This document shows, one piece after another, positions 19,194 to 25,042 of a stretch of DNA of 25,042 bases. This DNA is from a virus. The number at the start of each line of letters is the position of its first letter. Position 1 is the first letter of the stretch. The DNA is taken from IMG/VR virus record IMGVR_UViG_3300030060_004051, positions 15,604-40,645 of that record; one strand, 5' to 3'. The notes under the pieces were generated by a model. It ran no database searches and was not told where the DNA came from. It saw only the letters and a list, made by a program, of their open reading frames with translations. The translations under genes were made by a program, and so were the position numbers.

Positions 19194-19327
19194 ATCCCGA
19201 ACCCGCACTGACATATGGAGTGGGAACCTTCTTAGTTGTAATGTGTCTTACTGGTTACGGCATCTACCTAGGATTTGGACCTCCCTCCAAAGAACTCAAC
19301 GACCCTTTCGATGATCACGATGACTAA
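19190..19327 (+). CDS. psbN: PsbN-like photosystem II assembly protein
   Basis: A 45-residue protein with the PsbN layout: one membrane helix (GTFLVVMCLTGYGIYLGFG) followed by the conserved tail GPPSKELNDPFDDHDD. PsbN is a thylakoid protein needed for photosystem II assembly and repair in plants and is not itself a stable subunit. Here it sits among replication genes, away from the psbA/psbD cassette. The tail is nearly the same as I recall for cyanobacterial PsbN, so the call is fairly strong despite the size. Confidence 0.85.
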   Translation: MNPEPALTYGVGTFLVVMCLTGYGIYLGFGPPSKELNDPFDDHDD

Positions 19328-19502
19328 AAAGAAACATGGTTGGCAATTGAATAGGTGGCCACATCGCGTAGATGACGATAAGAAAGAAGTTTATGTCTAC
19401 GTGGAGTCGGGTTGGCCTACAGTGTTGGCCATTCCACAGATAGTAGAAAGATACTATCCAGGTTACAAAGCATGTTTAGTAAGCAAGGATCCCAATGAGT
19501 AA
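19320..19502 (+). CDS. Small hypothetical protein
   Basis: A 60-residue basic protein (TKKKHGWQLNRWPHRVDDDK; YVYVESGWPTVLAIPQIVER), probably a small alpha/beta fold. It overlaps psbN by eight bases if started at 19320; an ATG at 19311 is also possible. Overlaps thyX by eight bases. Function unknown. Confidence 0.5.
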   Translation: MTKKKHGWQLNRWPHRVDDDKKEVYVYVESGWPTVLAIPQIVERYYPGYKACLVSKDPNE

Positions 19503-20166
19503 TGTGAAATTGATCTCCCACACCACAGGTGCAGGAGAACTAAAAGGTAAGACACCACAAGAAGTCATCTCCTATGTGGCACGTGTCTCCAATCCACACA
19601 ACCAGGAGAGTTATCACACCGCAGCAGGACTTCTCAAGTATTGCATCAAACATGAACACTGGTCGATCTTTGAGACAGCCAGCATGACACTGGAGATCAA
19701 CACTAACCGTGGAATTGCTGCTCAGATCCTACGACACCGTTCATTCACATACCAAGAGTTCTCCCAGAGATATGCTGACACCAAACTCCTTGATTATAAT
19801 CTCCCTCTACCGGAACTGCGTCGACAGGATACGAAAAACAGGCAAAACTCTATCGCAGACTTGCCGCCGGGTGTTGTCGCGAACTACAACCACAAAATAG
19901 CGAAGCACTATGATGATGCGATGTGGTTGTATAACAACCTGTTAGACAGTGGTGTCGCCAAGGAGTGTGCGAGGTTCATCCTTCCCCTGGCCACTCCCAC
20001 TAGGATCTACATGACAGGTTCTTGTCGTTCATGGATTCACTACATCAATCTTCGATCCTCTAACGGAACACAGGAGGAACACAGACTGATTGCTGAGGAC
20101 TGTCGTGTGGTCTTCAAGGATGTGTTTCCAGAGGTCTCAGAGGCCCTGGAATGGTCCGATAAATAG
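19495..20166 (+). CDS. thyX: FAD-dependent thymidylate synthase
   Basis: A 223-residue ThyX with the signature RHRx7S at 80-90 (RHRSFTYQEFS), followed by QRYAD. The C-terminal part has ECARFILPLATPTRIYMTG and the active-site serine/arginine region SCRSWIHYINLR. ThyX makes dTMP from dUMP with methylene-tetrahydrofolate and FAD/NADPH, supplying DNA synthesis. Normal length. Its last bases contain the late-type box at 20158. Confidence 0.97.
   Translation: MSNVKLISHTTGAGELKGKTPQEVISYVARVSNPHNQESYHTAAGLLKYCIKHEHWSIFETASMTLEINTNRGIAAQILRHRSFTYQEFSQRYADTKLLDYNLPLPELRRQDTKNRQNSIADLPPGVVANYNHKIAKHYDDAMWLYNNLLDSGVAKECARFILPLATPTRIYMTGSCRSWIHYINLRSSNGTQEEHRLIAEDCRVVFKDVFPEVSEALEWSDK
20158..20165 (+). 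promoter_or_regulatory. Late-type promoter GATAAATA
   Basis: GATAAATA overlaps the thyX stop and lies 22 bases before the ATG at 20187. Confidence 0.45.
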
Positions 20167-20186
20167 TACATAACTTTACATACACT

Positions 20187-20438
20187 ATGAGATACCCTGT
20201 AATCAACAAAGTGACTGGAGAACGTAAGGACATCGAACGTTCCTGTCATGACATCATGGAATGGTACGAAGATAATCCTGACTGGGAAAGAGACTGGGGC
20301 GAAGGTGCCGCCACTCAGATTGGTGGGGTAGGAGAATGGAAGACGACGAATGTTAATAAGAACCCTGGATGGAAAGATGTACTTGACAAAGTTCGTAAGG
20401 TACCAGGTAACACACTAGCAAAAGACAATCTCTACTGA
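20187..20438 (+). CDS. Conserved T4-like small protein
   Basis: An 83-residue protein: MRYPVINKVTGERKDIE at the N-terminus, then NPDWERDWGEGAA and NPGWKDVLDKVRKVPGNT. I recall the PDW-RDW and PGW pattern from T4-like phage proteins, annotated variously and without clear function. Placed directly before phoH, three bases apart. Confidence 0.65.
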   Translation: MRYPVINKVTGERKDIERSCHDIMEWYEDNPDWERDWGEGAATQIGGVGEWKTTNVNKNPGWKDVLDKVRKVPGNTLAKDNLY

Positions 20439-20440
20439 CC

Positions 20441-21160
20441 ATGGTTAAGAAAACTAGAGCAAAGACCAAGAGGCAATTGCCCATCAGTTCTAACCTGATG
20501 GTACCAGTAGAACCTCTGACTGAAAATCAAGAGAAGATTTTTAAGGCTTGGGATGAAGGCAAGCACATGTTCATCTATGGATGTGCTGGCACAGGTAAGA
20601 CCTTCTGTGCCCTCTACAAGGCACTTCATGACTGTCTGAGTGCTACTCCTGCTTATGACCATGTGTACATGGTTCGTTCGCTGGTAGCTACCAGAGAGAT
20701 TGGTTTCCTTCCCGGAGACCATGAAGATAAGTCCTCTCTCTATCAAATTCCTTACAAGAACATGGTTAAGTACATGTTTGAGTTGGGTAATGATAGAGAC
20801 TTTGACATGTTGTATGGTCAACTCAAAGCACAAGAGTCCATTAAGTTCTGGTCTACCTCATTCCTTCGTGGTGTGACCCTGGACAACTCTGTTATCATCA
20901 TCGATGAGATGCAGAACTTGAATTTCCATGAACTTGATAGTATAATTACTCGTGTGGGTGAAAACTCACGCATCATCTTCTGTGGTGATGCAATGCAGAC
21001 CGACCTGGTCAAGGACCGAGAGAAGAATGGTATCCATGACTTCATGAGAATCCTTGAATACATGCCCGACGATTTCACTATGATTGAGATGGGCATTGAT
21101 GACATCTGTCGTTCCGGATTGGTTCGTAACTATCTCCTAGCTAAGAATCAAGTACTTTGA
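20441..21160 (+). CDS. phoH: PhoH-like ATPase
   Basis: A 239-residue P-loop protein with Walker A GCAGTGKT (47-54), Walker B VIIIDEMQN (Asp155, Glu156) and the PhoH-type IFCGDAMQTDL and SGLVRNYL segments. PhoH is a widespread cyanophage gene; it binds ATP and may be an RNA helicase or ribonuclease partner, although its phage role is open. No phosphate-regulon box is apparent upstream. Confidence 0.96.
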   Translation: MVKKTRAKTKRQLPISSNLMVPVEPLTENQEKIFKAWDEGKHMFIYGCAGTGKTFCALYKALHDCLSATPAYDHVYMVRSLVATREIGFLPGDHEDKSSLYQIPYKNMVKYMFELGNDRDFDMLYGQLKAQESIKFWSTSFLRGVTLDNSVIIIDEMQNLNFHELDSIITRVGENSRIIFCGDAMQTDLVKDREKNGIHDFMRILEYMPDDFTMIEMGIDDICRSGLVRNYLLAKNQVL

Positions 21161-21163
21161 TCC

Positions 21164-21853
21164 ATGTTTACTCATTGTGATGACTTCATTGACGTGTTCA
21201 AACCTATTGAACAACTCAATGAAGATAATGTTCGTTATTATAAGATAGAGGGCAACAACTGTTATCCATCTATCACGTCTGTCATTTCTTTTATTAACAG
21301 AAAGAAGTTTGCAGACTGGCGCGCCAAGGTAGGAAATGAAGCAGCTAATAAGAAGTGTAAGAAAGCAACTACCAGGGGAACTCGACTTCACCTGATCAAC
21401 GAATACTATCTAAAGAACTGGGACTACACTCTACTGAAAGAGTGGGAGGTTCCATTGATCCAGATGATGTTCAACTCTAACAAATCTAAGTTAGATGAAC
21501 AGATCAACAACATCTATTATCAAGAACAAAGAATGTACTCAGACAAGTTATGTCTGGCAGGTACAGTCGATCTAGTCTGTGAACACGATGGAGAACTCGC
21601 CATCGTGGACTTTAAGACATCAGAACAGGAGAAACCAGAAGAATGGTTGGAGGATTATTTCGTTCAACTGTCCGCTTACTGGGCGATGTTCTCTGAGAAA
21701 ACAGGAGTTGCTCCCAAGAAATTGGTGGTATGGCTTGTAGCTGAGGACGGTAGCGTTCAAATTGTGGAACGCACAAACATTATGCATTATTTGAAAACAC
21801 TACAAGATTATGTTAGTAAATTTGTTCAACATAGAGATGCCCCAATCCAATGA
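21164..21853 (+). CDS. RecB-like PD-(D/E)XK exonuclease
   Basis: A 229-residue nuclease. The RecB/Cas4-type core is clear: GTRLHLINE (His76), AGTVDLV (Asp136), LAIVDFKTS (Asp149, Lys151) and YFVQLSAYW (Gln168, Tyr172). No Fe-S cysteine set like that of Cas4 is visible. It probably trims DNA ends in recombination or degrades host DNA. It lies in the replication block, overlapping gp33 by 17 bases. Confidence 0.88.
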   Translation: MFTHCDDFIDVFKPIEQLNEDNVRYYKIEGNNCYPSITSVISFINRKKFADWRAKVGNEAANKKCKKATTRGTRLHLINEYYLKNWDYTLLKEWEVPLIQMMFNSNKSKLDEQINNIYYQEQRMYSDKLCLAGTVDLVCEHDGELAIVDFKTSEQEKPEEWLEDYFVQLSAYWAMFSEKTGVAPKKLVVWLVAEDGSVQIVERTNIMHYLKTLQDYVSKFVQHRDAPIQ

Positions 21854-22097
21854 CATCAATGAAGCTTTGAATAAAAAGTTCATCAGCAAAGAGAAATTTG
21901 CTGAGGACATCGAACAACTTGTGCTTGTCACTAAGATGAACTACATCGATGCTATCATTCAGTATTGTGAGGACAATGAGATTGAACTTGAGACTGTTGG
22001 GAAACTTGTCAGTAAGCCACTCAAGGAAAAGATTAAGTACCTTGCAACAGAATTAAACTACATGAAGAAAACTTCTAAGGGTAAGCTCCCACTGTGA
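21837..22097 (+). CDS. 33: Late promoter transcription accessory protein gp33
   Basis: An 86-residue acidic helical protein resembling T4 gp33, the co-activator that binds the RNA polymerase flap and links it to the sliding clamp at late promoters. Typical parts are FAEDIEQLVLVTKMNYIDAI, QYCEDNEIELETVGKLVSKP and LKEKIKYLATELNYMKK. The position just before gene 59 and 32 is the T4 order. It fits the late-type NATAAATA boxes in the window. Confidence 0.85.
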   Translation: MPQSNDINEALNKKFISKEKFAEDIEQLVLVTKMNYIDAIIQYCEDNEIELETVGKLVSKPLKEKIKYLATELNYMKKTSKGKLPL

Positions 22098-22102
22098 TAC
22101 TC

Positions 22103-22714
22103 ATGCATGGTTTCGAGGTTTATAGAATGTACCTTGCTATGAAGCAACATTTCTCTAACCCGAAGTTCGATTTCTTTCAATATAATGGACAGGTAAATGC
22201 AAAGGAAAAGACGTACCAAGAGAGGAATGACTTCTGGTTCTTTGAAACAGTCGCTAAGAAACTCACGACTAATGAGGTACAGGACTTCCTCCTTGCTTCC
22301 TTCATCAGATCTTCTGACCCATCAAAGGTCTGGATCGGCGACATCAAAAGACTTGGAAAGGATCGGTGGTTGGCACACCAAAAACAAACACAGAGTATGT
22401 CATACCTTGTTGAGCAAGATCTTGGTACAGTGGTTCACCATATGGAAGCCAAAGGGCATTCCTTTAATGATCTATTTGCGACACTGGGAACGCATCCTCC
22501 CCTCCTCAAGCTCTATGTCCAGGGACTTATTTCTATAGAGACCATGGTGGTGATGGACATCTGTCTGGGTTATAGTAAGGTATGGGACACAAAATTAGAT
22601 GACCCACTATGGGGTCAGGCATCCCTTAAAATAAAGAAGTATAAACCATTCTTATCCATTAGTACGGATAAATACAAGAAGATTATGAAGGAGAAACTCA
22701 GTGAGTCTCGTTGA
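22103..22714 (+). CDS. 59: Helicase loader gp59
   Basis: A 203-residue protein matching T4 gp59, which loads helicase gp41 onto gp32-coated DNA. The N-terminus GFEVYRMYLAMKQHFSNPKF and the NDFWFFETVAKKL and FLLASFIRS segments are family-like. Start could be the GTG at 22094, overlapping the gp33 stop, or the ATG at 22103 chosen here because relatives begin just before GFEVY. Confidence 0.9.
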   Translation: MHGFEVYRMYLAMKQHFSNPKFDFFQYNGQVNAKEKTYQERNDFWFFETVAKKLTTNEVQDFLLASFIRSSDPSKVWIGDIKRLGKDRWLAHQKQTQSMSYLVEQDLGTVVHHMEAKGHSFNDLFATLGTHPPLLKLYVQGLISIETMVVMDICLGYSKVWDTKLDDPLWGQASLKIKKYKPFLSISTDKYKKIMKEKLSESR

Positions 22715-22931
22715 TCAATGGATGAATTCCAAAAAGAAAACCTACTGGAAGTGTTGGGAATGCACAGGCACTGACTACATAGAAGGCACCTGGCAATGGG
22801 TGTTGTTTTATACTGATGATGACAATGACATCAAAGCGTCTTATGACTCCGGAATATGTGGATCAGAAGACGAGTGTAAGAAAGAGATTAAAGAAAACAT
22901 AGAGATCAGAATTAAGAACTCTGTGCTATAA
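22701..22931 (+). CDS. Small acidic hypothetical protein
   Basis: A 76-residue protein: WKCWECTGTDYIEGTWQW suggests a CxxC-containing beta fold, followed by an acidic helix. The GTG start is supported by AAGGAG at 22688-22693, at good spacing. It lies between genes 59 and 32, whose products interact, but its role is unknown. Confidence 0.55.
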   Translation: MSLVDQWMNSKKKTYWKCWECTGTDYIEGTWQWVLFYTDDDNDIKASYDSGICGSEDECKKEIKENIEIRIKNSVL

Positions 22932-22933
22932 TA
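22924..22933 (+). promoter_or_regulatory. Extended -10 promoter of gene 32
   Basis: TGCTATAATA overlaps the last codons of the preceding gene. Transcription should start near 22940, giving a leader of about 57 bases. Confidence 0.7.
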
Positions 22934-22939
22934 GTTAGA

Positions 22940-22996
22940 TGGGCCCTGAGTGAAGCCCCTAAACTCGCCTCAATCGAATCCTACGAATCCAAGACT
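22940..22996 (+). promoter_or_regulatory. Gene 32 leader, possible autoregulatory pseudoknot
   Basis: GGGC (22941-22944) can pair with GCCC (22955-22958), and loop TGAG (22947-22950) with CTCA (22969-22972), giving a small H-type pseudoknot at the start of the message. CGAATCC is directly repeated at 22975-22981 and 22984-22990 in an otherwise unstructured stretch before the ATG. T4 gp32 represses its own translation through a leader pseudoknot and adjacent unstructured sequence. Stems here are only four pairs, so this is tentative. Confidence 0.35.
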
Positions 22997-23908
22997 ATGT
23001 CTTTTAGCTCCATGAAGTCCGGCGGTAAGTCGGCATTCTCTCAACTGCAAAAGCAATTGGAGAAGACCACGCAAGTCGGCACTGTCGACGAACGTTTCTG
23101 GAAACTGACAACGGATAAAGCCGGTAACGGTTTCGCTGTCATCCGATTCCTTCCCGCCACTGATGGTGAGGACATGCCATTCGTGAAGATGTACTCTCAC
23201 GCCTTCCAGGGTCCTGGTGGTTGGTACATTGAGAACTCCCTTACCACTGTTGGTAAGAAGGATCCACTGGGTGAGTACAACAGGGAACTGTGGAACTCTG
23301 GTGATGAGTCCCTGAAGGAACAAGTCCGTAAGCAGAAGCGTAAGCTCTCTTACTACTCCAACATCTACGTGGTGAAGGACAGTGGTAACCCTGAGAATGA
23401 GGGCAAGGTGTTCCTGTTCCGTTATGGCAAGAAGATCCATGACAAGATCATGGACATTGTCAATGGTGACGAACTGGAAGGTCGCGCTGGAATCAATCCC
23501 TTTGACTTCTGGGGTGGTGCTGATTTCAAACTCCGCGCCAAGAAAGTAGCTGGTTACCCCAACTACGACTCCTCAGAGTTCAAAGATCCCGGCACACTGG
23601 AAGACCTGGATGACGCACAGTTGGAATCCATCTGGAACCGTCAGCACAAGTTGGACACCCTGGTCGCAGAAGACCAGTTCAAGTCCTACGAGCAACTCCA
23701 GGAGCGTCTCAACTCGGTTCTGAACCTGAAGGGTGGTGTCAGTTCTGTTCCCGATAGTCCATCGGAAACACTGGCAGCGAAACCATCTTTCGAACCCAAG
23801 CCAGAACCGGTGGCAGCACCTGTTGCAAAACCTACCACATCTGAAGTTTCAGATGATGGTGAGGAGGATGTGATGGACTTCTTTAAGAAACTTGCGGATA
23901 ACGAGTAG
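22997..23908 (+). CDS. 32: Single-stranded DNA-binding protein gp32
   Basis: A 303-residue T4-type gp32. A basic N-terminal arm (MSFSSMKSGGKSAFSQLQKQ) for self-association is followed by the OB core (FWKLTTDKAGNGFAVIRFLP; YSNIYVVKDSGNPENEGKVF; INPFDFWGGADFKLRAKKV) and an acidic tail (DDGEEDVMDFFKKLADNE) that recruits partners. The protein has no cysteine at all, so the zinc site of T4 gp32 is absent; the equivalent segment reads SHAFQGPGGWYIENSL. It coats single-stranded DNA and organises replication and recombination. It ends 26 bases into the convergent gp53 gene. Confidence 0.96.
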   Translation: MSFSSMKSGGKSAFSQLQKQLEKTTQVGTVDERFWKLTTDKAGNGFAVIRFLPATDGEDMPFVKMYSHAFQGPGGWYIENSLTTVGKKDPLGEYNRELWNSGDESLKEQVRKQKRKLSYYSNIYVVKDSGNPENEGKVFLFRYGKKIHDKIMDIVNGDELEGRAGINPFDFWGGADFKLRAKKVAGYPNYDSSEFKDPGTLEDLDDAQLESIWNRQHKLDTLVAEDQFKSYEQLQERLNSVLNLKGGVSSVPDSPSETLAAKPSFEPKPEPVAAPVAKPTTSEVSDDGEEDVMDFFKKLADNE

Positions 23909-24581
23909 CATCACTCGTCGGAGTAGGACCAGTTGTGTTCTGCTCCGAAGTCACAAAACTTACGCTGGGTTCTAAATTCCTGGCGTAGTTATTGACTTCT
24001 CTTTGATAGTTATAAATGTATTTCTTATCAAGAATAAAGATCTCTGACTTTAATTCATTGACCTGTCGTTCATAATCATAATTAGTTACCGCAATAGGGA
24101 ATGATGTTAAGAAAATATCAGACCCAGGTGTGTCAGGATAAGTAAATTTGTAATTCTCTGGAACCGTCAGACCGCCTGGCAACACTCGGTTTGGAGGTGT
24201 TGATTTATCATAGGTCTCTACTGTCTGGTAGTGATGGATCTTCTCTGCACCTACAAATCCACCATACTTTTTATTGACAAACTCAGTCAGTTCAGTTTCA
24301 GATAGTGGCCACTCTGTGTAGTAGTCAGTAATCTCATTGATCTGAAGTAGGATCCAGTAGTACTGTTCATCACCATAGAACTTGTAAGACACCTGGTCAG
24401 GTCTCTCTCCATTCTGAATAACATAACGAGTGTAAAGGGTCTCCTCTCTAAAGATGTCAGGTCTGACAGTCAGTAGATGGAAGTAGTCTTTAATCGTAAT
24501 GAAACTAGGACGTCCTGCTTTATCAATGCTCGTGGCATACTCAATGTTAGGAAAGTTCTGAAAGTATTTTGGTGTTGACAT
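23883..24581 (-). CDS. 53: Baseplate wedge protein gp53
   Basis: A 232-residue protein of the T4 gp53 family: YFQNFPNIEYA at the N-terminus, then RPDQVSYKFYGDEQYYWILL (59-78), EWPLSETELTEFVNKKYGG and a long C-terminal extension. In T4, gp53 joins baseplate wedges. It is on the minus strand and overlaps the end of gene 32 by 26 bases, making a tail-to-tail boundary between replication and structural modules. Confidence 0.85.
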   Translation of the reverse strand: MSTPKYFQNFPNIEYATSIDKAGRPSFITIKDYFHLLTVRPDIFREETLYTRYVIQNGERPDQVSYKFYGDEQYYWILLQINEITDYYTEWPLSETELTEFVNKKYGGFVGAEKIHHYQTVETYDKSTPPNRVLPGGLTVPENYKFTYPDTPGSDIFLTSFPIAVTNYDYERQVNELKSEIFILDKKYIYNYQREVNNYARNLEPSVSFVTSEQNTTGPTPTSDATRYPQVS

Positions 24582-25042
24582 TAGTAACCTTGGCCTCCGA
24601 CCTCTTCGTGATCCTGACGGATGATGATGTCACATTCCATAAAGGATAACGACAACGTAGTAATGACAGGCACTCCATCCATGTGTGCGACGTGCATGGG
24701 AGTTGGAGCGTTCGCTTGAACCTGGATGTTGGTGCAAGCCGCCTTCTTAAATTTATTCATGTTGGGATTTTCTTTCCCATTAGTCATGTACCTCACCCTC
24801 CACACATAGGGGATCTGGAACATTCCATTCTGTAGATCCTTAGGAGCACTCCACTTTTTAAAGTTAAAGATAATTTTATTAACCATCTCAGCCTCGGCTG
24901 CGTTCTTTGCTACAAAATCAAAAGACATTGAGAAAGGACGGAGACTAGGTGATGAGTAGAAGAGTTCCTGGTTGGGATTAAAAACATTACCAGTTCCAAG
25001 TGCTAGCTGTTGATTAGGACTAATACCAATCAATCCTTGAGC
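24581..25042 (-). CDS. 48: Baseplate tail-tube cap gp48 (partial)
   Basis: The C-terminal 153 or so residues of a protein cut by the window edge. NPNQELFYSSPSLRPFSMSF, a long amphipathic helix (NAAEAEMVNKIIFNFKKWSA), IPYVWRVRYM and a final beta segment (VITTLSLSFMECDIIIR) match the gp48 tail-tube cap of T4-like cyanophages, which links baseplate hub to tube. The reading frame is open to base 25042, so the true start is outside. Stop and the gp53 start share one base. Confidence 0.8.
   Translation of the reverse strand, partial: AQGLIGISPNQQLALGTGNVFNPNQELFYSSPSLRPFSMSFDFVAKNAAEAEMVNKIIFNFKKWSAPKDLQNGMFQIPYVWRVRYMTNGKENPNMNKFKKAACTNIQVQANAPTPMHVAHMDGVPVITTLSLSFMECDIIIRQDHEEVGGQGY

Noticed and set aside
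22970-23440. 156-codon minus-strand frame opposite gene 32
   Set aside because: Gene 32 is unambiguous; the antisense frame has no motif and no start signals.
1-25042. CRISPR arrays, insertion sequences, integrase or attachment sites
   Set aside because: No regularly spaced repeats, transposase, recombinase or tRNA-end duplications were seen.

Overview
The window is a stretch of a T4-like cyanophage (a cyanomyovirus infecting marine Synechococcus or Prochlorococcus). Two sets of genes show this together. The first is the T4 core: RNase H, gp33, gp59, gp32, PhoH, and baseplate gp53 and gp48 on the minus strand. The second is host-derived photosynthesis and metabolism genes: psbA, psbD, ferredoxin, two hli genes, a psbN-like gene, talC, cp12 and a fatty acid desaturase. 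Genes are very tightly packed, often with ATGA or GTGA stop/start overlaps. Almost all lie on the plus strand.

Layout. 1-4053: a leader that looks like a glutamine riboswitch, followed by a 53-residue DUF4278/PirA-like peptide, then a small PD-(D/E)XK-like protein, a lipoprotein with a tail-lysozyme domain, a TalC with a substituted active site, a DUF3310 protein and a desaturase. 4087-4571: tRNA-Arg(TCT), tRNA-Asn(GTT), tRNA-Thr(TGT), then about 230 hairpin-rich bases without a convincing gene. 4572-7866: small proteins, an outer-membrane beta-barrel-like protein with its own promoter and terminator, three secreted proteins of a probable late module, and one convergent minus-strand gene. 8068-11267: the photosynthetic electron-transport cassette psbA, psbD, a membrane protein, a DoxX-like protein and ferredoxin. 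11270-13196: small proteins, then a type IV prepilin and a pilin-like partner between a terminator and a promoter. 13230-15250: conserved unknowns, a NusG-like factor and CP12. 15315-16575: two Hli proteins, micro membrane proteins and glutaredoxin. 16620-23908: replication and nucleotide genes (RNase H, ThyX, PhoH, a RecB-like nuclease, gp33, gp59, gp32) with psbN among them. 23883-25042: baseplate genes on the minus strand, meeting gp32 tail to tail.

How the parts fit, by inference from known cyanophage biology. D1, D2, Hli, PsbN-like protein, ferredoxin and perhaps the desaturase would keep light reactions running during infection. CP12 would slow the Calvin cycle and a transaldolase would favour the pentose phosphate pathway, supplying NADPH and ribose for dNTPs used by ThyX and the replication genes. 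The riboswitch plus PirA-like peptide would add a nitrogen-sensing arm. NusG-like protein and gp33 would adjust host RNA polymerase. Two promoter types recur: an extended -10 of the form TGYTAYAATA, and a T4-late-type NATAAATA box.

Most interesting items: the riboswitch with its peptide and a competing upstream hairpin, the structured RNA region after the tRNAs, the TalC lacking several catalytic and phosphate-binding residues, the prepilin cassette, and the NusG-like/CP12 pair. All family calls come from reading the sequence; no database search was run.
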